Origin: Umbilicaria muhlenbergii
Lineage: Eukaryota > Ascomycota > Lecanoromycetes > Umbilicariales > Umbilicariaceae
Length of the DNA stretch: 64,000 nt
Assembly (NCBI GenBank): GCA_000611775.1
Contig: KK106984.1
Coordinates: 2,080,580 to 2,144,579, forward strand
Reading direction: 5' to 3'
Shown here: in pieces, positions 1 through 11,402 of the stretch
How the letters are laid out: every line of letters starts with the position of its first letter
How positions within the stretch are numbered: position 1 is the first letter of the stretch
Notes under the pieces: generated by a model
Database searches by the model: none
What the model saw: the letters and a program-made list of their open reading frames with translations, nothing else
What the model was told of the DNA's origin: nothing
Program-made: the position numbers and the translations under genes

Positions 1-402
1 CTCGGCTACAGCGTCCATCTCACCACTGACGATAGAAGAGTGGATAGCTGGCATTACCACTTCGAGTTGCAAAGACATATTGACCAAAAATCCTTCGAGA
101 GAACGCTCCTACATCCATGCGCACATGAGTTGGATGATTGGAACGATTATCAGAAGCTAAAGGGAAGCAATCAAGGAGAAGGTCTAATGTCGCTGCTTTT
201 TGCGACGCACGAGAGGAAGTCGCCAGCATTCATGATGGCCGACAGCGACACGGATAGGAAGTTGTCCACCGCCAGCGACAGTACGGCCAGATCGCCCTCG
301 ATCACTGCCACCGAGAGCGCAGCTGATCGAACGCTGTCAGTGGATAGCGGATACTTCACCAGGCGAGAATCCGATACTCCGAATGGAGAAGAGGATTTGT
401 AG
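1..402 (+). CDS. C-terminal end of an unknown protein (5' part outside window)
   Basis: The frame is open from the first base to a TAG at 400-402, giving about 133 residues, so this is the 3' end of a gene that begins before the window. The first half has mixed composition with aromatic and acidic residues (LDDWNDYQKLKGS). The second half is Ser/Thr/Asp-rich, looks disordered and ends NGEEDL. No catalytic motif or membrane segment is visible and I do not recognise the family. An internal GTG at 40 is not a convincing start because the frame continues upstream of it. It could also be a final exon with an upstream splice junction out of view. Confidence 0.45.
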   Translation, partial: LGYSVHLTTDDRRVDSWHYHFELQRHIDQKSFERTLLHPCAHELDDWNDYQKLKGSNQGEGLMSLLFATHERKSPAFMMADSDTDRKLSTASDSTARSPSITATESAADRTLSVDSGYFTRRESDTPNGEEDL

Positions 403-1946
403 GCGGTAGACAGTGGAGATAGAGAAGAGAACAGAGGAGAATCTTGGAAGATGAGAGGCGAAATTGTCAGGAGACGGGGAAGGGAGAGCGAAACTGGGGC
501 AGCACTGGGAGGGGCCCACACGGCGTTACGCATTGGGGTTCCATTGGGGGTTAGAGGAAACCAAGCATAGTTAGACGATACCCTCAGCAGTGCTGAGGGT
601 AAAGATGCAAGAAAGATGCAAGCAGATAGGTATCAAATACATATGCCATGAGCGCCATCGTGGAGCTACCCTTGAAACTCGACGTCTTGCGTCTGCCATC
701 TGCCACACAACTTCTGTGGCTATCTCCGCGCGCTTGCACGTGCCGACTACACGTACTCGGAGTAGAACGAAAAGTAAGCTCGGACCAGCCAGCGACTGGA
801 TTAGGTTTAGTTGGCACGTGGTCTGCATACTGTTGGAGGTCGTATAAAACACAATAGGTTCAATTCCTATTGGCGCTACTTTTGTGGTCTAAGTGTGTTT
901 TTACGACCTTTCTCATACCGCCTCTATTAACCTACGAGTAGCATTCCGTGGAAGACTCTTTCGATACGATCCGGCTTGTTCTGTACATGTAGCCTATGAC
1001 ACCGCTTCCACGCTCCGACCCAGTGACAGCATAGCGAGAGTGTGAAAGGTACGGTAGCGATCCTTAAGTATACTCCGAGTATAGATCGCTGCCCCGCATT
1101 ACGCAAACCCTACCAGAGTAGGCCAAGTGCATACTGTGGTAGGCGTTTGCAAGGAGCCGCATCCAAGGGTGAGATGCACCGAACATGTGAGCCGCGCACG
1201 GCTGCCAGAGAAGCCGACACACCGTCTCAAGTGCCCACGGGTGCGGCGGTGCTCACAGGGCGTGGAGGGGAAGAGAGCGATTGGTTCGTTCAAGCGAAGA
1301 TTCGCTTGAGTTGACTGCTGTGGGAAACGCCGAAGCGAGAATCCGCTGCTTCATCTTGGATTCCTGTCCGAGCTGTGCCAAATCCTCCTTCTCGCGAGCT
1401 GACTGGCGCCACTCTCAGCATCCTGTCGTGATTGCATGTCATCCAGACCTCTGGATTGCCCCGGGGCCGATCTTGACAGGTCATGGACCAGTCCAGCGGT
1501 GGACAGATGGCCCTGAGCCAGCTGCACGCCCCGGACCAGATTCGCGAATGATGAGTCGGACAAGTTGCATAGCCATGGTAGCAATACCATCTGTTTCGAG
1601 CAACGGCCGTAGAGAACCATGGCCAATCCTTCTCATTGGCAGTATCCAGAACTTGTGTTGCGATTCGGTCCTCGCATTCCTCCGACTGCCCCGATCTTTC
1701 ATCCGTCTCCTAGCCTCTGAAACTGGCGAAGCTTCCTCTTTGCTGTCTTCACCTTCCCATTCACGGGTATATAGTCTACCTCATCCACCTCACAAAGTAA
1801 CCCTCATCAAGCTACATCTCTTCTCCTGTCCCTAAAATCTCCTCTGCTATTGCTCAATTGTCCTCCCATTGATTATTATACGAAGCATCAGATCTTGTTA
1901 GGCTACACTCAATTCTTCACTGCCATACATAATAAAGAGAACGACC
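403..1946. other. Intergenic region upstream of the carotenoid oxygenase
   Basis: No convincing gene lies here. A plus-strand ORF at 1,281-1,835 is open but has no recognisable motif and no good ATG, and it lies directly before the oxygenase, so I treat it as chance. A pyrimidine-rich stretch at about 1,740-1,860 is consistent with a fungal core promoter or 5' UTR for the gene starting at 1,947. Confidence 0.4.
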
Positions 1947-3767
1947 ATGACTCAGGCTCAACCACCCGTCGAACCTCTAAATTTCGAAAAGTCCGACAAC
2001 ATGTACATGGCCATTCCACTCACAAAGGAAAAACCTAGCGGTGCCATAGGCAAAGATCATTACAATGATTGGCCGAACGACCATGGGGTAATACGCCGCG
2101 ATCATCCTTTACTTGTTTCGTACTGACCATCTTAGTTCGACGTCTATGAAGAAGAGCGTGCGCCGGTTGAGCTTGAGGTCTCGGGCAACATACCAGCATA
2201 TGCTGCGGGTGTCCTATATCGTACTGGACCAGGTGGCTACAAGGTCGAAACCGACAAAGGGCAGACATGGGCTGCAAGTCATTGGTTCGATGGCTTCTCT
2301 CAGGTCCATAGATTCCAACTCGTACCTGCTTCCGATTCCGAGTCTGTAACCAAAGTGATGTACAACTCTCGGCATTCAGTCGACAGTCTGGTTGACAACA
2401 TTCGGAAGACTGGTAGCCTCAAGGGCTTCACATTCGGCCAAAAGCGCGACCCATGCGAGAGCTTTTTCAAGAAGCTTATGTCAGTCTTCACGCCGACTTC
2501 ACCTACCGAGTCCAAACCTGACGGCGACAACGTCGGTGTCACGGTGTCTATCAATATGCCAGGACTCAAGGCTCCAGAGTCGGCCACAAGGCCTGATCAA
2601 GGGACTAGCACTGCAGGCATTGATTCTCTGTTAAACAAGACCGATGCAAGCCGCTATCAATTCCTTGATCCGTCCACTCTCGAACCCCTCGCAATTACCG
2701 AACAATCGGAGCTCCATCCTTCCCTTGACGGGCCACTGTCAGCCACGCATGCCCAAATTGATCCTATCACTGGCGACGTCTTTAACTATAACCTCTCCAC
2801 CGGCAAAACGGCCGTCTACCGCGTCTTCCACATCTCCGCATCGACACAGAAGACCACGATCTTAGCTACTATCACCGATGCCCCACCCGCCTATCTGCAC
2901 TCGCTCTTCTTGACCGAGAAGCACGTGATTCTCTGCGTCTGGGGCTCGCATTACGCTCTCCGCGGGGCCGCAATCCTCTACAACCGCAACATCCTCGACT
3001 CCATCGCCACCCTAGACCCCAAGAAACCCTGCCTCTGGTACGTCATCGACCGCACACCCGCAGATCAAGGCGTGCTCGCCACATACACCACCCCCCCATT
3101 CTTCTCCTTCCACACCATCAACGCCTACTCAGAGCCGTCACCCACCCACAAGGGCCAGATCGACATCATCGCCGACGTCGCCATCTACGACGACGTAAGC
3201 GTTCTCAAACGCTTCTACTACGACAACCTCAAATCCTCATCCTCCGGCGCTCTCGCCTACACCGGCACCAAAGGCGACTCCTCCCGCCCCTATCTCGCCC
3301 GCTTCCGCCTGCCCGACATCCCCTCCGCCCCCGACAAAACGAACGGCAAGAGAACCGCCGCCAGAGAATGGGACACCTCGCGCGCCCGTCTCTACATGGA
3401 GCTTCCAACCCTCAACCCCGCTTTCACGACCTTCAAACACCGCTACACCTACGGCGTCACCGACAGCGGCTTCTCGACCTTCTTCGACGGGCTCGCTAAA
3501 TTCGATACCCTCACGCAAGAGCCGGTCTTCTGGCGCGAGAAGGGCCATTCCCCCGGCGAGCCCATTTTCGTCGCTGATCCTGCGGCGCGCCCGGGGGAGG
3601 AAGAGGATCGGGGGGTGTTGTTGAGTGTGGTGCTGGATGGGTATAAGGGGAGGAGTTATTTGCTGGTGCTGGATGCGAGGACGATGAGGGAGGTGGGGAG
3701 GGCGGGGATGAGGGGGGCGGTGGGGTTTGGATTTCATGGGGCTTGGAAGGGTAGATTGGAAGGGTGA
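1947..3767 (+). CDS. Carotenoid cleavage oxygenase (torulene/apocarotenoid dioxygenase type)
   Basis: This is a 590-residue member of the RPE65/carotenoid oxygenase family. These non-heme iron enzymes use O2 to cleave a double bond of a carotenoid or apocarotenoid, giving aldehydes. Exon 1 is 1,947-2,087 and exon 2 is 2,136-3,767, with a 48-bp GT-AG intron and a CTGAC branch site. Visible motifs are HWFDG near residue 96 and the four expected iron-ligand histidines: THAQID (252), YLHSLF (302), FSFHTINAY (373) and GFHGAW (581). Length fits the fungal CarT/CarX group. No phytoene synthase, desaturase or opsin gene is nearby, so this is not a visible car cluster; it may act on imported or distantly encoded carotenoids. 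The last 60 codons switch sharply from C-ending to G-ending codons. The exact substrate cannot be read from sequence. Confidence 0.88.
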
Positions 3768-4959
3768 GGGGTTGGGTGGGGAGTTTGGAGTTGTGGGGAT
3801 GGGGGGAGGTGGGGGGAAGGAATATTGGGGGACGGGAAGGTGGGGGTGGAGTTGGGTTTGCTAAGTTGCAGACTGATTTCTAGTTCGTCGGCCTGTACAT
3901 AGATTCTAGCCTAGTTTCACAGCTAAATCGACGGCCGTTACGGTACAACATAATCGAAGCGGTCTGAACACTAAGCTCTGCCACATCCCGTTAAAAAGAA
4001 ACTTACATCAGTATAGTATTACAATGAAGAGAAAAAAGGGTCCACCATTGAATAGCTGAGGAAGAGACTTGACCGACTTCCGTTGAACCCCAAAATTCGA
4101 TTCCCTCTGCAAAGGAGCGCTCAAGATTGCGTCTGCAGACTTCCGAACCAAGACCCGAGGCCGAAGCTTGCAGGTCCTGAGGAAACTCCCAGTATTCGGG
4201 ATTGATGATACAATAATCGGTTTTCTCGTTGAGGTGGGGGGTTCTCCCCCGGATGGTATCAGATGTGATCCTTCTCCAGCGAGTGCCAGTACGTACTCCG
4301 AATCAGGCGTATGTAGGGCTATCGGATGTCCAGATTCGAGTGATGCTTTGCCGGGGAGCCTCGCTGTTCGAGCAGTCGAGGTGGCGGTTCCGGCAGGCGG
4401 AAAGGTCGAAATGAATGGCAGCTGTAACGGGGGGGGGGCGTCTATCCAGCAAAGCACCGTGCTCGGACCTTGAAGCTACGGGTTTGGTAGACTTGATAAG
4501 CCGTTGGGATCCGTATTCCGCAGTAATGATGAGAGTGCCAGAAATTGCAGTCCCTTATGGATTTGTTGCTGGGGATCGCCTGGATTTCTTCTCCTCAGAA
4601 CTGCCGTTTGGGTTGATATGTTGCGATTACTAGCTCAAGCCAAGAAACCACTAGTCAGCCTGAAGCGCCAGCCCCCTAAGCGATGGCAGCTTTCTAAGTT
4701 AAGACAGAAACCCAGACAACCCCCAGCAACAAAACCAACAACAGGTGCAGTACCTGATACTGCGGACCACCGGGCTCAATGGCTTCTAGGATTTCGCGGA
4801 ACTCATATCCTCAAGGCCTGAGGTTGATGCTTTGTTACGTGGGGGGCCCCTCGTTGCGACTGCCATGTCTTTTGTACACAAGCCTGCCTAGCCGCCAAAA
4901 GGTTCCCAAAGCGCCCATCACCTTTCTTACTTCATCTCCCCGTCAAGTCGCCCATAGAA
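3768..4959. other. Intergenic: G-rich tract then degenerate repeat DNA
   Basis: The first 100 bases after the oxygenase stop are extremely G-rich on the plus strand, with many runs of three or more G. The rest has short open frames on both strands without recognisable motifs. The part from about 4,660 to 4,880 matches a second copy near 14.1-14.3 kb and is listed separately. Confidence 0.45.
4660..4880 (+). repeat. Dispersed repeat, copy 1
   Basis: This stretch resembles 14,105-14,340 in the same orientation. Shared landmarks include AACAACAG, GAGGTTGATGCTT (here) versus CAGGTTGATGCTT (there), and GACTGCCAT versus AACTGCCAT, in the same order and spacing. By eye the last 110 bp are roughly three-quarters identical. 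No terminal repeats or coding motif are visible, so it may be a scrap of an old transposon. Confidence 0.5.
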
Positions 4960-6437
4960 ATGGCGTTAACCTCCGGAGCCCTTCAATATACAGGGAAGCT
5001 GGTGTCAGCGAAGCCATCTGACGGAGTCAATTCGAAGAACGGCATATTCGATCACAAGCCACACACATTTCACCAGTGCTCAGCCTACGAAGGTGAGAAG
5101 CCGAAAGAAAGAAAACGAGAAGCGGCGCCCCTTGAAGACTCCCCAGGCAGCGGAGGATCCAGCGCAAAACGCCTCAAGTTGACCCGGAAGAACCTAAAGC
5201 TCTTGGAGAGAAGTATTGATCTGGAGGACGTCAGTTCCATTGGGAAGAACATGTCCGCATCAGGTCCATCCGACAGCCGAAGCATCCCTTTGTCTAAGCG
5301 AAGCCGTCCTACGGAGCTGTCGGAGGTATCAGGGCCATCGGCAACCTCCTCTCAGTCTGGTCGAGCATATGCCGCAACGGATGTCCGCTTTGAAAAGGCA
5401 TTGAGTGCCCTGAATGTCAAATTCGCGAGATGAGAAGTACAACCGGATGCAGAAGATGTCAAGGCAATTCTAGAAGTTATGGAGAAGAAACGCGACTCGC
5501 CGGAGCCTGACAGCGGCGAATTCTACGAGACATTATCTTCGGTCCGGGCGGAAAACGAAACAGCAGTAATGGTCAGATTGACGACCCTGCTTATCCCTCT
5601 CCGAGATAGACCAAGCAACAATCAAAAGACCAAGGATCTGCTCTATCGATTTGATAGTCAGTGGAGAAATCTTGGTTCTGTCCGTCCTGGATTCCTTCCA
5701 ATACCGAAACCAGGTTTGTGTATCACGATCAGAGACTCTGCGTTCAGTCCAGAAGAACAAAAGCAGATGACTTCTCCATATGTAGATGAAGCCGGGTTTT
5801 ATCCCTTGTTTGTCTGTGAGATCAAGACTGCTTTGCAAGGGGCCAAGATCGCTGATAGGCAGAATGCCAACAACGCGATATCTGCATTGATTGCAGACTT
5901 TCAACTCCAACAGCGACTAGACCATAATCTGGAAAGAAAGATCCGGCTTATCACCACGGCACATAACACCATGGACCAACGATATACGGGCTGGTTTTAT
6001 GTCATCGGTGCTGACGGGAAACCAGAGTGGTGCTCCAAGGTGATCAAAGTGATCAGTTTTGCAGTCGAAGAGGAGAATGGGTTCCTTGTTGCTCGGAGAG
6101 CCAACCTCAACTTGTGCGAACGTGTCCAGAATACAATCCTGCCTCGCCTCCACGCCGACTTAGCGGCGGTCTCGAAACTTGGAACGCATGCTCCAGCGGC
6201 CCCGTCATCTGACAATCAATAAAACGCCGGGGCGGACCTCCAGCCTACTTCAAATCGTGCTGTTAACGAAGCGGCGATACAACCAGATCCTACGTTAGGT
6301 CTTGGACTACGCATTCAAACCGACACTCAGCATCTTTCCACTGAAACACAGGCTCCAGCGGCCGCATCATCCGATGATAGATATGACACCGAGGCGGACC
6401 TCCAGCCTACTCTAAAACCCGCAAAGACCATTACATG
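4960..6437 (+). pseudogene. DUF7924-like fungal protein, interrupted by stops
   Basis: One reading frame runs from ATG 4,960 to about 6,437 but is cut by TGA at 5,431-5,433 and TAA at 6,220-6,222, before a final TGA at about 6,435. The first part (residues 1-157) is basic, Ser-rich and disordered. The middle resembles the fungal DUF7924 family, with FDSQW, PYVDEAGFYP, FVCEIKT, ADRQNANNA, LITTAHNT and RYTGWFYV in order. The E-x-K pair in FVCEIKT after an acidic PYVDEAG is reminiscent of PD-(D/E)XK nuclease cores, but that link is my inference. The C-terminal part contains two copies of a roughly 62-bp unit 162 bp apart (6,191 and 6,353). Both stops could come from C-to-T changes (CGA to TGA, CAA to TAA). 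A spliced gene ending at 6,222 is possible, but no intron removes the first stop. Confidence 0.6.
6191..6414 (+). repeat. Two-copy 162-bp-spaced repeat in the DUF7924-like C-terminus
   Basis: CTCCAGCGGCC begins at 6,191 and again at 6,353, and both copies run through GGCGGACCTCCAGCCTACT. The copies lie in the same frame and encode APAA-SSD and ADLQPT motifs. Confidence 0.7.
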
Positions 6438-7247
6438 ACGCGTCACTAGAGCAATGGCATGCAACGGTGAGGTGGGCCAGGGGAGCCTCAGAGGCATGAT
6501 TTGGTAAAGAGATTAATTACGCTGCGGTGTGTAGATTACTGTATGGTATAGAGACTATATAATATAGTGACTTATTCATCTAAGCCGTCTAACCCAGATA
6601 CTAACAGCCCATTGACTTCAGTAACATACTCGTACTCCGATAACTCGCGCATGGGGTAGCCTTATCTATCTCCCAGCGTGCCAGGGTATCCATCTAGCGC
6701 CACCCCTCTGAAACGACCGACGAAACCAGCCCACCCCCGCCCCCGGAACCGACCAAAAACCCTCAAACGCAGGGTCCAAAACGCCCACGCAATGCCGCCT
6801 AAAAAAACCCCGACCGAGTCCTCCTTAACGTAACCCACTGGGCAACGCCGCACCCTCCTCCCCCCCCCCCCCNNNNNNNNNAATCAGAATTTCACCAATT
6901 GAGCTGTAAATTTCGATCTAAATAAGGAACTTTGAAGCTCTACATTGTAGTCTATAACAGAGCTGTAGGATCTATGCACCTCCACGGCTGCTTTTGCTGT
7001 GACAACTGCAGTCTTCGCAGTCTGCTTCTCCTCTTTATCCTGCAGCCTGTTTTGACTTCCTAGCCTGTGTCTCTAGCTGCTTTCTGGATTTGTAAGAGCG
7101 TTATTATAGGCCTCAATGGCCTTCAGAATACCCACTTCTTTCTCCATTGAATGCATGCAATTATGGTGGAGAAATGGGTAATTTCAATAGTTGGGGGGGG
7201 GTGGGGTGCGGCGTTGCCTATAGTGCGGCGTTGCCCCGTGGACTACG
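6438..7247. other. Gap-containing stretch with inverted copies of a gene end
   Basis: Nine N at 6,873-6,881 follow a run of C, so an assembly gap lies here. The segment just left of the gap (about 6,790-6,860) resembles, in inverted orientation, the 3' end and downstream flank of the secreted-protein gene at 7,248. Both end in GGGCAACGCCGCAC. The motif TGCGGCGTTGCC also occurs twice in tandem at about 7,206-7,236. The AT-richer spacer 6,882-7,190 has no gene I can support. Confidence 0.5.
6873..6881. other. Assembly gap (9 N)
   Basis: Nine undetermined bases follow a homopolymer C run and mark a scaffolding or base-calling gap. True distance across it is unknown. Confidence 0.98.
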
Positions 7248-7862
7248 TTACCCAATACTCCCCGTCCCGACCATATTCTTGCCGTCGAAAATCGAGAAAA
7301 TCGCCGCTCCCGCCCCCCCGCGATGCTGGTGCATAAAACTCCCGACAGCGTCCAACGCCGCGCCCAAAACACCCCACGTCTGCTGGTGGTTATTCGCGTT
7401 CATGGTTCGCAATGCGAGACCGGCGGCTCCGGCCCAACTGAACTGTCCGCTCCCGACCACGCCGTCGCCGTGGATGAGGATGTGGGTGAGGACGTTTGTG
7501 TAAGCGTCGTCGAGGAGATCTATAACGGCTTGGCTGGCGAGCTGTCGGGTTATGGTGACGATGACGTAGATTTGGCTGTTCGGGGCACACCAGATGGCGG
7601 TGTCGAGGGCGCGGGCTTGAGAGGGTGGGGGGGATCCGGCAGGGACGATGGGGTTGCGGCGGCCTAGGTGGCTGGGATATGTTAATAGCTGTCTAGTGAG
7701 GAGGGAGGGGTTCGCTTACGTGCCGGCAACGGTGGATGGGGCGTTTGCACATTGGCTTCGAGTGACTAGAGATGAGGACTCGATTGGCATCGCCGAGCTC
7801 TCTGCTGCAGACAAGACTAGGGCTGCGAGGGCCGATAGACTGGAAGCCTGCATCTTAACCAT
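7248..7862 (-). CDS. Small secreted protein of unknown function
   Basis: Two minus-strand exons, 7,862-7,720 and 7,671-7,248, join in frame over a 48-bp intron (GTAAGC...CCCAG, branch TTAAC) to give 188 residues. The N-terminus MVKMQASSLSALAALVLSA is a clear signal peptide, with cleavage probably after ESSA near residue 24. The mature part has two Cys (QCANAP and IWCAP), then a Gly/Ala-rich half with VGSGQFSW, NNHQQTWGVLGAAL and IFDGKNMVGTGSIG. I think related secreted proteins occur in other Dothideomycetes, but I cannot check. It is probably extracellular; an effector-like role is only a guess. Upstream in-frame Met codons exist, and the start was chosen because it directly precedes the signal peptide. 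An inverted partial copy of its 3' end lies across the nearby gap. Confidence 0.7.
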
Positions 7863-8453
7863 GGGTCTCATAGAGGACGAGATGGATGTGAAGGCCAGAT
7901 GGGACGAAAAGAATATCTCAGTGACTTTTGGGTTACGCGACCAGATGGAAGACATGAATTCCAAAAGCACCATGACAGCAACGTGCCTTAAGTACGTCTT
8001 GATATGCCGAGCTCGAGTCGAAGCGTTTGGGTACGGTCTCACTGATAGTGCGGTTCGGCACGCAGGAGTAGCCCGCACAGATTGACTCAAAGCGCGAGGG
8101 CTTATGCGCGCAAAAGGAAGATCATCGCGCTATCGCTTAGACGGAGCGCAGACGTCGCCGATGCTTGCTGGAGGCTCGGCTTGTTTGATTCGTTCACGCT
8201 GAGACGATTGCCGTCCGTGAGGTCTTACTCGTGTCGAAGAACATTTGGCGAAATAGGATCATTCGCTCTTTGATGGAGCCGTAACTATTAACCAGCCAAG
8301 GAGATATGTCGAATGTTTGCAGACAGAGAAGTGGATATGCACAGCGCAGAAGAGATGGTATGCGTGGATACAAGACGGACGTGGGTTGGGGGCGACAGCC
8401 AACGAAAAGAGACAGGCAACCACTGGTGGAAGCAAGTCCATGTAGGACAGGTA

Positions 8454-10186
8454 TCAATGATGGCGACCTGAAGAGTCGATCCACGAAGTCATATCCAGGC
8501 CGTGGTGCTGAAAATGCTCCCTTATGTGGTTGATATACTCCAACCAGCCGTACACAAGTCGTTGGCAGAACCCACAGTACCAGCTAACGGAATTGCATAT
8601 AGGAATCTTCCACCCCTCCACAACGTTGGTGAGCTTGAGTGAGCTATTTTTATCTTTGTGGTGGCTCTGCTCGATATGGCGAACCAGATGATCCTTGCGA
8701 CTGAATGAACGCTTGCCGAAAGGCTTTTGAATGCATGGCAGTGCGTTGTGTGCGGTGGAAAAATGATTGTCGTTAGTCTCCAAGGAACTGCAAAGAACAC
8801 AGATCTGTTGATTTGATTCATTAAACACGCGAAGGCTAGCGAGCCCTTCTGGCATGCAGGTAAAAGCAGTCTGTGGAGCATGTTGTGTCTCCATGTGTCG
8901 TCCCATATCTGATGACGTTTTGAAAGGGTAACAACACCATGTACATTGATAGATTTTCAAAGGATCTCTCTCTCGTGGATGCTCTTTGATGTTACCCCCT
9001 CTGCGCCTGCCCTGGCGTCCGGGTGTCGATGATGGACCCATCATGTTGGAGTTGGATGCCGAGGACATCCGTGTGGATTCCCGAGACATGCTATAGCTTT
9101 GCAACCCCGCCGTTTCTGGTACGTCGACCCAGGACTCACTCGACTCACCCTCTTGACCCATTCGCTGCCCAGCTGCCATTGTAGGTGCCGATATTTGTGG
9201 GGTCTGAAAGCCGCCGATGACACTTGCAGACGATATGATTGGTTGCACATCGTCCCTTGGAGGAACATTACAATAAGCTTGTAACGATGGACTTTGCCTG
9301 CCGTAACCGCCATTGTATCCTTGCGGATTAGACGGGTACGACGCTATGCCTGAGTTTTCCAAGACGGTGGAGGTGAAGACAGAGCCATCATAAGCGCCGC
9401 GCTGTGCGTACTGTTCGTAGCCCTGGTGCTGCCCTGTCAACGCTGCGTTTTGTCCAATATGAACTGATCCTTGAAGAGGAAGTGTCGAACTGACCGAGGT
9501 TGAATGTGGCCACTTGCGCTGCCGACTGTTTCTAAACCAGGTTTCCACTTGTATTGTTGACATTTCTGTTAGTTGCGCCAATGCTTGTTTATTGTCTAAT
9601 GTAGGATAGGGGTTGCTCTCGAAGAACACTTGCAGCAGGTTCTGTGCTGTAGGGGATAGCTTTGCTCGAGGCTCACGATTCCGCGTCTCGAGCTGACCGG
9701 GGGTATGAATTGTCGCTGTGAGGTTGCTAAGTTGATTGAGTGTTGTTCTAGGGTCGATAGCGCTGTCATCATCGAGGATGAGCTGCTGAGAGTACCCAGC
9801 CAGCTCTTGCAGGTAGCCATTGTTCGGGTAGCCTGTGTCGCGGTTTGCAAAAACACATGTATCTAGAGCATCAGGTGCTAAGGTCGAGTTGCATGGGAAG
9901 GAATCGTCGTAAGCTGCCTATCTTACGGATTAGCCCATGGTGATAAGCGATGCGGGGTTCTTCCTAATCATAGGCTATTGTCTCAACTTACGACCGCGTG
10001 CCTTGCTCGTAACTCGGGCAGGTATCTTTCCCAGTCCTCATCGATATTTGTTGCGTCAGGCTCGTCATCGACAAAGCTTCGCTCAATACGTGTGTCCGAT
10101 CTCTTGAGGTTGCTCTCCGAACCTGTGTTCTCCCATCCGCTCTCGCTCACGTAACTGTCGTCATCGGTGTTCTCTTGGAAAGACAT
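8454..10186 (-). CDS. Homeobox and C2H2 zinc-finger transcription factor
   Basis: Exon 1 (10,186-9,992) and exon 2 (9,917-8,454) join in phase 0 over a 74-bp GTAAGT...TAG intron, giving 552 residues. The acidic N-terminus (TDDDSYVSESGWE) is followed by a homeodomain at about residues 145-202. Its recognition helix carries the WFRNSRQRK signature and the NPYPT stretch seen in TALE-like fungal homeoboxes. A Gln/Ser/Tyr-rich linker leads to a C2H2 finger near residues 388-412 (CTWC...HMETQH), then a Cys/His-rich region with ICVLC, RKDHLVRHIEQSHH and a last WYCGFC...HIREHFQHH finger. Proteins with this homeobox-plus-C2H2 layout are known in ascomycetes as nuclear DNA-binding regulators. Targets are unknown. 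The frame is intact and the gene looks functional. Confidence 0.87.
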
Positions 10187-11402
10187 CTACAAAAAACAAT
10201 AACGAGCACGATGCTTGCAGCTTATTTTCAGTACAGGGCTTGAGAACGTAAATATGAACCAAACGATTTGCTCAGAATATACCAGTATAAGTGGATGGAC
10301 GGTATAGAAGAAATCCGCCGCAGGAAAACGATCAAAACAATGGCATTGCAACGCAAACACCTCGAGGATACGGTTGTAGTGGTGCAGAAAGCCAGAGTAC
10401 TGAGTCGTATTAAAGCTTGTTATGTTAGGGGCCTGCCGAATAATGTAGGCATTATCTGGGCTCTGAGGCTCATGGTTCGTGTCACCTAGGCTTGCGTGAG
10501 ATTCTAGGCGGGGTGGCGAAAGAACGGGTACAGCTAAGAGTAGCAGAACCCTCAACGAAGCATTGGTCGCGGCCACCTAACTTCGCACTCCGCACGTGTT
10601 TCAGCTTGCGTAGAAAACCGAAGGACGCAAGGTGCATTGGAGTGACGAATCACCCAGTGCTTCCGTCACTTTGAACTGCGATCGTGGAATTGCTGCCCAA
10701 TGAGCCCCTTGTCGGTCAATTGAATTTGTGGGCGTCGAATAAACATGCTCCGATCTTGCCCCTGGGGTTGGAGCGATTGCGCAGTTCCTGCATGCTTTCC
10801 ATGGATTGTCCTGCTCGCTCGTCATTTGACAGTCACGAACTCATTCAAGAGTAGGTGTTCTCGCACCGCCCCGAGCAGGTTGCAGAGAGACACACAATAA
10901 TCCCGCTTCATCCACGTTAATGTTCCTATCCGCTGTGCCAGGTCCCAGCAGATTTAGTTGGCTTCCAGCGGTCCCAACCGATTCCATTCCACCCACCAAT
11001 CACCGTTGTAAGCCACAAGAGGCAGAGTCCCCTGCGGCGATCCTTAAGCCGTACTATGGCGAAGGTGCCTGGGTGATTGCAGGCCTTGAGAGAGTCGAGA
11101 AAGCCTTGAAGTGAGCCACAGCAGCAGCGAGAGACCGTTTAGACGCAATCCCACGTCCTCTCACCAATGATCAAGGTTCTCGGCGAATTTGTGGCTTTAG
11201 GCCGCACCCAATTGACCCTCTAGCGAGGAGCAGCAGCCACAATCCCCGACAGGCCTCAGTAAGCCTTACCGCAGCGCCTACATCAATAACGCCTCGTTGA
11301 GGACGGTGTTGCTGGGCTTTGGCATGAGATTAATGAACCCGTGTCGAGTACACTACGGTACGCTGCGCTGGCAAGCCCTGGGGGCTGAGCCACTTCTAGT
11401 GC
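10187..11402. other. Intergenic, divergent/convergent spacer
   Basis: The start of the homeobox gene lies on the left and the 3' end of the MFS gene on the right. Only short frames occur here, with no motif, repeat or RNA gene that I can support. Confidence 0.4.

Noticed and set aside
858-884. A tRNA-like T-arm (ATAGG TTCAATT CCTAT) followed by TGGCGCT
   Set aside because: No matching acceptor strand, D-arm or anticodon arm at normal spacing upstream. AGCGCCA occurs at 651, but over 200 bp away with no sensible fold between.
1281-1835. 184-residue plus-strand ORF before the oxygenase
   Set aside because: No good ATG, no motif, odd composition, and it sits in the promoter region.
7648-8085. 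145-residue plus-strand ORF
   Set aside because: It is antisense to the spliced secreted-protein gene, which has a signal peptide and a proper intron.
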